Source: Labilibaculum sp.
GTDB taxonomy: Bacteria; Bacteroidota; Bacteroidia; Bacteroidales; Marinifilaceae
Assembly: GCA_016743925.1 (NCBI GenBank)
Contig: JADGFH010000172.1
Location: forward strand, 1-9,763
DNA length: 9,763 nucleotides
Direction of reading: 5' to 3'
Part shown: positions 1-6,451 of the stretch, piece after piece
Layout: the number at the start of each line of letters is the position of its first letter
How positions within the stretch are numbered: the first letter of the stretch is position 1
Notes under the pieces: generated by a model
Seen by the model: only the letters and a program-made list of their open reading frames with translations
Databases searched by the model: none
What the model was told of the DNA's origin: nothing
Program-made: the position numbers and the translations under genes

Positions 1-264
1 ACGCTCTTGCAAACCTTACAAATGATTGAATATCATCAAATGGTTGATAGCAATACGGCCTTAAATGTTGAGATAATAGAAGAAGATAATTATCTTGTAT
101 TTCAGTATCTGTCATCTGAAAGATTAACGCCAGTACCAAAATTAAAATTGTATATGGAAACCTTGCAAAAGGCGATTGGTTTTTATTCTAATCTGAAAGT
201 TGAATGGACAAAAAAAGATGAATTTAGCCTGATTAAGATTCCAATAGTTTGTTTGGAAGACTAG
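1..264 (+). CDS. C-terminal end of a LytS-type sensor histidine kinase, ATP-binding domain degenerate (partial)
   Basis: The reading frame is open from base 1 and ends at a TAG at 262-264, so this is the 3' end of a gene starting left of the window; the TTG at base 7 is not a likely start. It lies directly before a LytTR response regulator, where Bacteroidota usually carry a LytS-like (His_kinase/HATPase_c) sensor. The visible residues fit the end of such an ATPase domain: LQTLQMIEYHQM sits where the N-box (LxxLxENAxKH) should be. It is followed by a beta strand (LNVEIIEEDNYLVFQ), a helix (KLYMETLQKAIGFY) and a final strand (FSLIKIPIV). The N-box Asn is not visible and no GxGxG lid motif follows, so ATP binding looks impaired. 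Family assignment is inferred from weak similarity plus context; it could instead be a non-kinase partner protein. Confidence 0.55.
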   Translation, partial: TLLQTLQMIEYHQMVDSNTALNVEIIEEDNYLVFQYLSSERLTPVPKLKLYMETLQKAIGFYSNLKVEWTKKDEFSLIKIPIVCLED

Positions 265-267
265 TTA

Positions 268-300
268 ATTCAAAACAACAACAACAACCTATTCTTTAAA
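268..300 (+). other. CAA-repeat leader between sensor and regulator genes
   Basis: The 39-base gap between the sensor stop and the regulator ATG contains about four AAC/CAA trinucleotides (about 271-288) followed by an A-rich stretch that runs to the start codon. No Shine-Dalgarno sequence is present. Such unstructured A/C-rich leaders suit ribosome loading in Bacteroidota, where initiation rarely uses Shine-Dalgarno pairing. The short gap supports co-transcription of the two genes. Function is inferred. Confidence 0.35.
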
Positions 301-303
301 AAA

Positions 304-1080
304 ATGAATGTAATAATTATTGAAGACGAAGTATTAGCGGCCGATAAACTTGAGCGCTTATTGTTTAAATATGATGCGAAGATTAAGGTTGTAGATCGAT
401 TTGATTCGGTTACAGATTCGTCTATTTGGCTTGGGAATCCTAGCAATAAGGTCGATTTGATATTTCTTGATATTCATTTAGTAGATGGTTTAAGTTTTGA
501 GATTTTTAATAGAGTACAGGTGCAAACGCCAATAATTTTCACTACAGCCTATAACGAATATGCCTTAAATGCTTTTAAGCTGAACAGCATCGATTATTTA
601 CTTAAACCGGTTACTTTCGATCATTTGTATGCAAGCCTAAAAAAATTGGAGAATCTAAAAGAATCTTTATCAGAACCTGCAAATAGGAGAGATTTTGAAG
701 ATTTAACAAATGCTTTGGCCACCATTCAAAAAAATTACAAATCTCGCTTCATGGTTAAGATTGGTGATAAATTGAGATCTTTTAAAGCGGAGGATATTTC
801 TATTTTTTATGCCGATGGCAGAGATGTATTTATTCTCTTAAAGGAAGGCAATCAGTATATTATTGATTATAAAATGGAAGAACTACAAGATTTATTAAAT
901 CCTGAGCAGTTCTACCGAATAAGCCGTTCATTTATTGTGAATATCAATTCGATTAGTGATGTACTAATACATTCAAATTCGAGATTGAAAGTTGTTTTGT
1001 CGCAGCCATTTGAACGCGAATTAATTGTAAGTAGAGAGAAGGTGAGTAGCTTTAAAGATTGGTTTAATGGGGCTGGTTAA
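304..1080 (+). CDS. LytTR-family DNA-binding response regulator
   Basis: This 258-residue protein is a complete two-domain LytR/AlgR-type regulator acting in the cytoplasm as a phosphorylation-controlled transcription factor. The receiver domain covers about residues 1-115: acidic pocket E7/D8, phospho-acceptor D56 in DLIFLDIHLVDG, conserved Thr near 80-81 (FTTAYNEYA) and Lys101 in YLLKP. The LytTR DNA-binding domain covers about 147-254, with typical elements ISIFYADGRDVFILL and FYRISRSFIVNINSI. All receiver catalytic residues are present, so it should be phosphorylatable even though the upstream sensor-like protein looks degenerate. ATG 304 gives a start directly at the receiver strand MNVIIIEDE, as is normal for the family. 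It is probably co-transcribed with the upstream gene. It ends 2 bases from the convergent gene at 1083, with no obvious terminator between them. Target genes cannot be read from the window. Confidence 0.93.
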   Translation: MNVIIIEDEVLAADKLERLLFKYDAKIKVVDRFDSVTDSSIWLGNPSNKVDLIFLDIHLVDGLSFEIFNRVQVQTPIIFTTAYNEYALNAFKLNSIDYLLKPVTFDHLYASLKKLENLKESLSEPANRRDFEDLTNALATIQKNYKSRFMVKIGDKLRSFKAEDISIFYADGRDVFILLKEGNQYIIDYKMEELQDLLNPEQFYRISRSFIVNINSISDVLIHSNSRLKVVLSQPFERELIVSREKVSSFKDWFNGAG

Positions 1081-1082
1081 AT

Positions 1083-1490
1083 TTACAATTGCCTAATTAT
1101 TAATTTATTTCGTTGATGAAATAGATAACCAAAACTAAATCCCCACAGCAAATAACTTAAGATGTAGTATCCTACACCAAACACATTTTCGTCGAGTAAA
1201 GCGCAGGTCAAAATAAGCAAGGCACATAAAACTAAACCTCCAATGGTTCCTTTAAGTCCGTTGATATTTGTTATTCCTAAACCAAAAAGGAGTGCCATGG
1301 CAAACGATGCTATATACAAACATGTCCAATCTACCATTATTACATCATCTCTAATTATTGTCCATGGAATAGCGAGCTCTTCCGAGAGCATTTGTAAATT
1401 GACTAATCCATATAGAATGAATGTTAATAAACCGCTTGCCAAGGCTCCTCCAATTAGTAGCCGAAGCCAATTCTTTTTCCTTTTGTACAT
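1083..1490 (-). CDS. Small four-helix integral membrane protein of unknown function
   Basis: I do not recognise this 135-residue protein. It has a basic N-terminus (MYKRKKNW) and four hydrophobic segments at about 10-30, 55-73, 80-99 and 104-124. The loops are short and the C-terminus is basic (HQRNKLIIRQL), so the positive-inside rule suggests both termini are cytoplasmic. The longest loop (about 31-54, with EE and DD pairs) would face the periplasm. No catalytic motif is visible. It starts 5 bases after the DUF3179 lipoprotein stop on the same strand, so it is very likely the last gene of the three-gene operon starting at 3608. It may assist the barrel or the lipoprotein, but that is inference. 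Antisense open frames across this stretch lack protein-like features. Confidence 0.75.
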   Translation of the reverse strand: MYKRKKNWLRLLIGGALASGLLTFILYGLVNLQMLSEELAIPWTIIRDDVIMVDWTCLYIASFAMALLFGLGITNINGLKGTIGGLVLCALLILTCALLDENVFGVGYYILSYLLWGFSFGYLFHQRNKLIIRQL

Positions 1491-1495
1491 CTATT

Positions 1496-2620
1496 CTAAT
1501 TAAAAGATGAAAAACGATATGCTTTGGCTTTTTCATTAATGATAATGCCAAGAACTCTTTCTTTAGGATGTAAACGATCATCCTCAAAGTTGATAGGGAA
1601 ATTAATGGTCATGTTTGTAGGATAACTGCCGTATGGATTTCTACCATAATCCCTATTGTAGCCAGTGTCGGTTGACAATAGATTAGTCTCATTTGTGACT
1701 AATCTCCAAGTAGCTAAACTTGTTTCCAACACGAATAGATTATCTGTATTATTGCCAGATAAAGTTCCTTGAACACTTTTTTGTAGCATTTGACTCCAAT
1801 TAGAGTTGGTATTTCTGTCGTAAGGAACCACATTGCTGTTGTAGAGAAATCCAGAAACTCCAAAAGTTGTAACTTGTCCATTAATTTTTCGATCCCAAAT
1901 TGTTGCAGTTCCGGTTAATGGACAAAAAACGACAGCGTAATTAACACCATCAATTTGATCATTTACAATTTCGTGCCAATTCAGTATTCCATGAGGATAG
2001 GCTTTGTTTGTATTGTTGATACGAACACCTATAATTAATTCATTTTCTGACCTATTTTCATCTTTTGGTTCAAGATATTTCGGATAGTCAATTGCTGGTA
2101 TTCCATCGCGCGAAGCTCCTTGGAAAACTTGATTTTTTGGAATTAACCAGTCATCACTTGCCTGTACTGTTTCTCCTAAATTGGGTCTAGCTGATGTTTC
2201 GTCGTAAATTTCTATGCCTGGATAAAATGTTCCCCAGGAAAACCAATACCCTATAAAAGCATTGACAGGAGTTAGTTTTTCACCGATATTAGGCCCGTCC
2301 TTAACTTCACCGAAAATGTCATATCTATTTCCAAGATTGTCTTGCATTACAATAGGTAATATGTTTTGCAATGCTTCAAAGCTAAGAATGTTACCATTTA
2401 AAGTGGTATTAAAAGCGACCATGAAATTGAAAATTTCGCTTCCTACTACAATATAGTTAGCTCCTTCGAAACTGTCAGTTATTAAATTGATTACTGCTGC
2501 AGATTGATTAGGTGGTGTATCTATTGGGGGAGTGTCTATAATTTCATCATCGCTTGAACTACTGCAAGAAATGCTGAAAATCAATAGTAATAATATCAGT
2601 TTGCTATATATTGTTTTCAT
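1496..2620 (-). CDS. DUF3179-domain lipoprotein with apparently circularly permuted halves
   Basis: A 374-residue lipoprotein: hydrophobic leader, Cys19 in FSISC, then an SSSSDDE tail that resembles a Bacteroidota surface-export signal. Residues about 157-374 match the first part of DUF3179 (PF11376) proteins: DDWLIPKNQV, GIPAID, the NWHEIVND segment, FCPLTGTA (Cys233), TTFGVSGFLYNS, DRNTNSNWSQM, the RDYGRNPYGSYP segment and KERVLGIIINEKAKAYRF. The protein stops at SSFN, where I recall family members continuing into a second half ending in a FWFAW..F.PG.EIY element. That second-half element is instead at the N-terminus: residues about 42-139 contain DNLGNRYDIFGEVKDGPN and YWFSWGTFYPGIEIY. The order is therefore second half then first half. 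Biochemical function of DUF3179 is unknown to me. It starts 10 bases after the barrel gene and ends 5 bases before the membrane protein gene. The domain call is confident; the permutation rests on remembered family layout. Confidence 0.88.
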   Translation of the reverse strand: MKTIYSKLILLLLIFSISCSSSSDDEIIDTPPIDTPPNQSAAVINLITDSFEGANYIVVGSEIFNFMVAFNTTLNGNILSFEALQNILPIVMQDNLGNRYDIFGEVKDGPNIGEKLTPVNAFIGYWFSWGTFYPGIEIYDETSARPNLGETVQASDDWLIPKNQVFQGASRDGIPAIDYPKYLEPKDENRSENELIIGVRINNTNKAYPHGILNWHEIVNDQIDGVNYAVVFCPLTGTATIWDRKINGQVTTFGVSGFLYNSNVVPYDRNTNSNWSQMLQKSVQGTLSGNNTDNLFVLETSLATWRLVTNETNLLSTDTGYNRDYGRNPYGSYPTNMTINFPINFEDDRLHPKERVLGIIINEKAKAYRFSSFN

Positions 2621-2630
2621 ATCGCTGGGT

Positions 2631-3608
2631 TTATTTTAAATATTTAGTCTTTTTAAAATTGATCGTATAGTTCAAACCAATGTTTCCTTTGAATGATGTG
2701 ATTAGCTGAGTTCCTACTACGTCGGCATGTATTGGAATTTCAACATTGGAATGAACTTGTAAAGAAGGAGACAATTGAATATTTACTGCTGGAACCAAAT
2801 ACATCCAGGAACCACCAGTGTTTGGAAACTCACTACCATTGTTTTCATCTTTTTGAGTATGTCGATATCGATATTGTAAACTTGGTTTGATTACATGTTT
2901 TCCTAAGCTAAAACTGTCACTTGCACCAATGTTTATTGCTAGTTCGTTACCAAAACGATATTTTTGCTGCCCATCATATCTGCCAACTTCAAAGCTATAT
3001 CGATAGCTAACTAATGAAATAAGACTTAGAGTAGGTCTTGAAAAACCCGATCTGACATAGGATATTGCGCCAATACCATCCCACGATCCTGTTCCGGGTT
3101 GTAGATCTGGAGGCAAAAGAATATCAAACTCATTTCCCCGTTTAGAAGTACTACCTGTAGGCAGCTTTGGACCAGCTGCTACTATTAATTGATTATTACG
3201 GCTTTGTATAAGTGAATACTGTCCTAAGAGTACAAAATCACCTATTCCATTCGCGGCTTGTCTGTTGGAACCAACTATGGATCTAACCGTTTGTTCTTGC
3301 CAAACATAGGGAAGGATAGCAGTTATTGAAAATCGATCGCTAAGCGCATAACTAAGGCGTAATATGCTGCTTTTTGTGATTCGTTCCCGTTGATTATCAT
3401 CAAGCTTGGTGCTACCAGCATATAATTTATTAATTTTATTATAATCATAAGATAAGTCGACAACTAGTTGATTAGGTTTATATTGCACAATTCCCAAATT
3501 ACTAGATAAAGGAGCTCCTCCAGTACAGCATGCCTGTGAATATATTAAACTAGGACTCCCAAAAATCAGTAATGTTAGTAATAGGATATTTACTCTTTTT
3601 GTTTTCAT
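2631..3608 (-). CDS. Outer-membrane beta-barrel protein, MetA/transporter-like, with mature N-terminal Cys-Cys
   Basis: This 325-residue protein has a signal peptide (MKTKRVNILLLTLLIFG...LIYS), with likely cleavage near residue 24. The mature protein then begins QACCTGGAPLSSNLG, with Cys27-Cys28. The rest is built of alternating amphipathic strands rich in Tyr, Ser and Gly, such as QLVVDLSYDYNKI, SILRLSYALSDRFSITAILPYV and HVIKPSLQYRYRHT. It ends in repeated strand-like segments finishing with IGLNYTINF, typical of outer-membrane barrels of the Phenol_MetA_deg/transporter type (PF13557-like). It is probably an outer-membrane channel or structural barrel; the substrate is unknown. The vicinal Cys pair could bind a metal or form a disulfide. 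It is the first gene of the operon continuing into the DUF3179 lipoprotein and the small membrane protein, and it is divergent from the Ni-SOD gene across 178 bases. Fold confidence is good; function is open. Confidence 0.78.
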   Translation of the reverse strand: MKTKRVNILLLTLLIFGSPSLIYSQACCTGGAPLSSNLGIVQYKPNQLVVDLSYDYNKINKLYAGSTKLDDNQRERITKSSILRLSYALSDRFSITAILPYVWQEQTVRSIVGSNRQAANGIGDFVLLGQYSLIQSRNNQLIVAAGPKLPTGSTSKRGNEFDILLPPDLQPGTGSWDGIGAISYVRSGFSRPTLSLISLVSYRYSFEVGRYDGQQKYRFGNELAINIGASDSFSLGKHVIKPSLQYRYRHTQKDENNGSEFPNTGGSWMYLVPAVNIQLSPSLQVHSNVEIPIHADVVGTQLITSFKGNIGLNYTINFKKTKYLK

Positions 3609-3786
3609 GCAATAACTGTATTAATGATTACCTGCAAAATACAGATTGACGAGAAGAATAAATGTCGGCATATGGACAGTAGTTATTTTTTATGCTAGAT
3701 AAATTGTAGTTGAAAGTTTTTAATTATGAATATTTAGATTAATTTTAAATAAGTAAATATTTATTCACTAAAATGTAAAGATTACC
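3609..3786. promoter_or_regulatory. Divergent promoter region between barrel operon and Ni-SOD, with AT-rich dyad
   Basis: These 178 AT-rich bases separate divergent genes and must hold both promoters. No exact TAnnTTTG box was found for either. The minus strand has a near match, TATTTTG, about 30 bases upstream of the barrel start. Just before the Ni-SOD gene is an imperfect dyad with arms AGTAAATA (3752-3759) and TATTCACT (3762-3769), 7 of 8 positions symmetric, a possible operator 18-35 bases before the ATG. In such AT-rich DNA a dyad of this size can be chance. Confidence 0.35.
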
Positions 3787-4278
3787 ATGAAAAAATTACA
3801 ATCGAAAATAGGAGTAGGCATAGTAATGTTATTTATGCTTTTGATTGGAACTACTAATAAAACTTATGCCCATTGTGAGATACCATGTGGTATTTATGCT
3901 GATTCTGTTCGTGTTGTATTATTGTCTGAACACATTACTACAATAGAAAAGAGCATGAAGAAAATTACAGAATTATCCTCTGCAGAACAGGTTGATTATA
4001 ATCAATTGGTGCGTTGGGTAACGAATAAGGAAGATCATGCTAAAAAGATTCAGGAAATTGCAACACAGTATTTCATGTTTCAAAGAGTGAAGGTTTCTGA
4101 TGATCCAGAAGTGGTGAAAAAGAACACTAAATTATTAGCTGTTTTGCATGAGATTTGCGTTTATGCAATGAAAACAAAACAAACTACAGATTTAAAATAC
4201 ATTAAAAAATTGAATGATGCAGTTCATAACTTTTCACATTTATATTTTGGAAAGCAAGGACATCATCACCAACATTAA
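3787..4278 (+). CDS. sodN: Exported nickel superoxide dismutase
   Basis: The Ni-SOD hook motif HCxxPCGxY is present as HCEIPCGIY at residues 29-37. In characterised Ni-SODs the mature protein begins with this His; His1, Cys2 and Cys6 ligate Ni(II/III), which dismutates superoxide to O2 and H2O2. Here the motif directly follows a Sec-type signal peptide ending TYA, so cleavage after Ala28 would expose His at position 1 of a mature protein of 135 residues, against about 117 in Streptomyces. The remainder is helical (VRVVLLSEHITTIEKSMKKI, KEDHAKKIQEIATQYFMF, the KLLAVLHEICVYAMK segment), fitting the four-helix subunit of the hexamer. A periplasmic location is inferred. The C-terminus ends HHHQH, a possible metal-holding tail that I do not recall in the Streptomyces enzyme. 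No dedicated SodX-like peptidase gene is in the window; signal peptidase would suffice. A terminator follows. Confidence 0.9.
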   Translation: MKKLQSKIGVGIVMLFMLLIGTTNKTYAHCEIPCGIYADSVRVVLLSEHITTIEKSMKKITELSSAEQVDYNQLVRWVTNKEDHAKKIQEIATQYFMFQRVKVSDDPEVVKKNTKLLAVLHEICVYAMKTKQTTDLKYIKKLNDAVHNFSHLYFGKQGHHHQH

Positions 4279-4292
4279 CAGATAATTAAATG

Positions 4293-4329
4293 AAAATCCC
4301 TTTCTTATTTAGATTGGGATTTTTATTTT
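4293..4329 (+). terminator. Rho-independent terminator after sodN
   Basis: The arms AAAATCCC (4293-4300) and GGGATTTT (4316-4323) form an 8-bp stem with a 15-base loop, followed by a T-rich run. It begins 14 bases after the sodN stop and lies before the Crp/Fnr gene, so it should separate the two transcripts, at least partly. The long loop and three G-C pairs make it of moderate strength. Confidence 0.65.
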
Positions 4330-4378
4330 AGTGCTAATGTTAATAGGAATGTAATCCAATATCAAAATTGAAGGAAGA

Positions 4379-5047
4379 ATGAGTGAGTCAATATGGTGTT
4401 TCGAGAATGTAAATCTTTATCAGGTACTTTGTCCTCATAAACTAAAAGAGTACGGAGAAGATCATTTCGAAGGCTTTAAAAAAGGGGATTTTATTTATTT
4501 TCCAGAGGATGCTTCTCAATCGATCTTCATGGTTAGTAAAGGAAAGGTGAAGATTGTTGCCTACAATAAGGATGGAGAAGAGGTTGTGAAAGCAATTTTG
4601 GGTAAAGGAGAGATTTTTGGAGAGAAAGCCTTGTTAGGAGAAGAAAAACGTAGCGATTATGCAATGGCATGTATGGAACCAACGGTTTTGTGTCCTATGA
4701 AGTTGCCCGATATGTATCAGTTAATGCGTAAGAATGAAAAGTTTGGTTTTTCGATCTATAAATTAATTGGTCTTCGTATTAGAAAAATGGAAAGAAGACT
4801 AGAGGGCTTACTTTTTAAGGATGTGAGAACACGCTTATGCGAATTTATTAATGAAATGAGCGATGAGAGTGGAGATGTGCTTGGCTCGGAAATTATTGTT
4901 CCTCATTTTTTCACACAAAAGGATTTTGCCGATTTGATCGGTACCAAAAGAGAAACCGTTACTCGCTTGTTTAACGAATTAAAAGAAGAAGGAATTATCG
5001 ATTATTCCAGAAAAGAAATTAGAATATTGACAAAAGAAAAATTGTAG
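4379..5047 (+). CDS. Crp/Fnr-family transcriptional regulator
   Basis: A 222-residue regulator with an N-terminal cyclic-nucleotide-binding-like beta-roll (about 25-115, including the KKGDFIYFPEDASQSIFMV and GEIFGEKALLGEEKRS segments). A dimerisation helix follows (about 118-145), then a C-terminal winged helix-turn-helix (about 147-220). The recognition helix reads KRETVTRLFNEL: Arg191, Glu192 and Arg196 correspond to the Arg-Glu...Arg set (RETVGR) with which E. coli CRP reads TGTGA. The Cys residues (7, 18, 98, 105, 154) do not form the FNR cluster spacing, so oxygen sensing through a 4Fe-4S cluster is not indicated. The inducer is unknown; the RSxxA phosphate-binding signature of cAMP receptors is only partly visible around GEKALLGEEKRSDYA. 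AAGGAAG just upstream of ATG 4379 is a fair Shine-Dalgarno. A matching CRP-type operator lies 21 bases after the stop. Confidence 0.92.
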   Translation: MSESIWCFENVNLYQVLCPHKLKEYGEDHFEGFKKGDFIYFPEDASQSIFMVSKGKVKIVAYNKDGEEVVKAILGKGEIFGEKALLGEEKRSDYAMACMEPTVLCPMKLPDMYQLMRKNEKFGFSIYKLIGLRIRKMERRLEGLLFKDVRTRLCEFINEMSDESGDVLGSEIIVPHFFTQKDFADLIGTKRETVTRLFNELKEEGIIDYSRKEIRILTKEKL

Positions 5048-5067
5048 TTTTTATTGCTTTTTTTCGC

Positions 5068-5089
5068 AAATGTGAGCTGGCTTACATTT
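5068..5089. promoter_or_regulatory. CRP-type operator, 22-bp near-perfect palindrome
   Basis: The left arm AAATGTGAGC (5068-5077) and the right arm GCTTACATTT (5080-5089) flank a central TG. Nine of ten arm positions are symmetric. The core is TGTGA, six bases, then TTACA, one base from the E. coli CRP consensus TGTGA-N6-TCACA. The outer AAA/TTT also match the extended consensus, and about 18 of 22 positions agree overall. It lies between the Crp/Fnr gene, whose recognition helix is RETVTR, and the lipoprotein gene at 5152. Its centre is about 33 bases upstream of the centre of the -7 box at 5108-5115, that is about -40 from the predicted start, as at class II activated promoters. Confidence 0.72.
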
Positions 5090-5107
5090 TATGATTATTT
5101 ACAAAGG

Positions 5108-5115
5108 TACTTTTG
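5108..5115 (+). promoter_or_regulatory. Bacteroidota -7 box (TACTTTTG) of the spondin lipoprotein promoter
   Basis: TACTTTTG matches TAnnTTTG exactly, 36 bases before ATG 5152. No good -33 TTTG element is at the expected distance; the CRP-type operator occupies that area. This fits a promoter that needs an activator. Confidence 0.55.
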
Positions 5116-5151
5116 ATTGTATAAGTAATTAATCAATTAAAATGTAGCGAT

Positions 5152-6441
5152 ATGAAAAAGATAGTTAGCCTAGTTGCAGCAAGTACATTATTCTTCACCG
5201 CGTGTGATTTAGATGATGATAAAGATTTTGAGCCAATTCCAACTGGCGAATTTACAGTTCGAGTAGAAAATATTCAAGCAGGTAAGAGTTTCTTTAACTC
5301 TGGAACGACGGATGCTGTTGGTCCTGGAGGAACATTAAGTTTTAGTTTTAATGCAGGTAAAGGTGCTTACCTTTCCTTGGCTACCATGTTTGTACAATCA
5401 AACGATTTATTTTACGGATTTGAGGATACAGGATTAGCTCTATACGATGCTAATGGTGATCCGGTAACGGGAGATGTAACTTCTGAAATTATGCTTTGGG
5501 ATGCAGGAACAGAGGTGAATCAAGAACCTGGTGTTGGAACAGATCAAGCACCAAGACAAGCAGGAGCTAATACAGGAGCCGATGAGAATGGTACTGTAAT
5601 ATTAGTTGCCGACGTAATGGATGGTTATACTTACCCTTCTAATACTGAAGTGATTCAGGTTGAATTAGCGCACGATGGCGGTAGTGAATTCACCGTAAGC
5701 ATAAACAATGTTTCTGATATGTATGCTTTACAGTCGCCACTAGCTCCGGGAGTTTGGGCTGTACACAATTCTGGAATGCCAATTTTCACGAAAGATATGG
5801 CGGCAGCAAATGGTTTAGAAGGATTAGCAGAAGATGGAGCTAACGCTGATACTGGTATGTATCTTGCCGATAATAGTGGATATGTTTCTCCTTTTGCACC
5901 AGGAGTTTTTGCAATTAGTCTTACAGGATATCCATTGTTCGAAGATGGAATGATCCAAGCAGGTAATGGTCTTGAGCAATTAGCCGAAGATGGTGGCCCT
6001 GGAGATTTAGATAATTATGTAGCTTCTCTTCATACTGTAGTTACTCATGGTATTTTTTCAGAACCTGTAGGGCAAAGTGGAGGAGCTCCTATCTTTCCTG
6101 GCGATGCATATGAATTTACGTTTAAAGCTGCTGAAGGAGATTACCTAAATTTAGCAAGCATGTTAATTCAGTCAAACGATTTATTTGTTGCTTTTGATGA
6201 TATGGGAATTGCTCTTTTTAACAATGGCATACCTGTTACTGGAGATGTAACTTCTCAATTAAAATTATGGGATGCAGGAACTGAAGTAAATGAATATCCT
6301 GGAGCTGGTAACAATCAAGCGCCAAGACAAGCAGGTCCAAATACGGGAGATACCGAATCCGTTAAAGTAATGGTAGTAAACGATGGTTTTACTTACCCTG
6401 CAGTAAACGAATTAATTAAGGTGACAATTAGTGCTAACTAA
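5152..6441 (+). CDS. Surface lipoprotein with two spondin_N modules
   Basis: A 429-residue lipoprotein: leader MKKIVSLVAASTLFFTAC with lipobox Cys18, then the strongly acidic DLDDDKDFE, a likely surface-export signal, so display on the cell surface is inferred. Two spondin_N-like modules (PF06468) follow, about 33-195 and 290-429. Each has the signature YLSLATMFVQSNDLFYGF or YLNLASMLIQSNDLFVAF, then GLALYD/GIALF, PVTGDVTS, LWDAGTEVN, QAPRQAG.NTG and a YP...VI(K)V ending. Between and linking them are two copies of a roughly 45-residue unit (about 195-240 and 246-290): APGVWAVHNSGMPIF and APGVFAISLTGYPLF, each ending NGLE.LAEDG. In animal F-spondin this fold is part of an adhesive matrix protein; the bacterial role is unknown, with adhesion or ligand binding only a suggestion. 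It follows the CRP-type operator and a -7 box, and a strong terminator closes the transcript. Confidence 0.88.
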   Translation: MKKIVSLVAASTLFFTACDLDDDKDFEPIPTGEFTVRVENIQAGKSFFNSGTTDAVGPGGTLSFSFNAGKGAYLSLATMFVQSNDLFYGFEDTGLALYDANGDPVTGDVTSEIMLWDAGTEVNQEPGVGTDQAPRQAGANTGADENGTVILVADVMDGYTYPSNTEVIQVELAHDGGSEFTVSINNVSDMYALQSPLAPGVWAVHNSGMPIFTKDMAAANGLEGLAEDGANADTGMYLADNSGYVSPFAPGVFAISLTGYPLFEDGMIQAGNGLEQLAEDGGPGDLDNYVASLHTVVTHGIFSEPVGQSGGAPIFPGDAYEFTFKAAEGDYLNLASMLIQSNDLFVAFDDMGIALFNNGIPVTGDVTSQLKLWDAGTEVNEYPGAGNNQAPRQAGPNTGDTESVKVMVVNDGFTYPAVNELIKVTISAN

Positions 6442-6451
6442 ATTGAAGCTT

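Noticed and set aside
1243..1587. Open frames 1243-1503 (plus) and 1351-1587 (minus)
   Set aside because: Both are shadows of the membrane protein and DUF3179 genes in other frames, with no domain, no promoter and unnatural composition.
2262..2456. Plus-strand open frame inside the DUF3179 gene
   Set aside because: It is antisense to a clear domain-bearing gene and has no supporting signals.
4379..5047. FNR-type oxygen-sensing 4Fe-4S cluster in the Crp/Fnr protein
   Set aside because: The cysteines at 7, 18, 98, 105 and 154 do not give the N-terminal CxxCx5C plus central Cys arrangement.
5113..5136. TTGAT and ATCAA as an FNR-type site
   Set aside because: The spacer is 14 bases instead of 4, and TTGAT overlaps the -7 box by chance.
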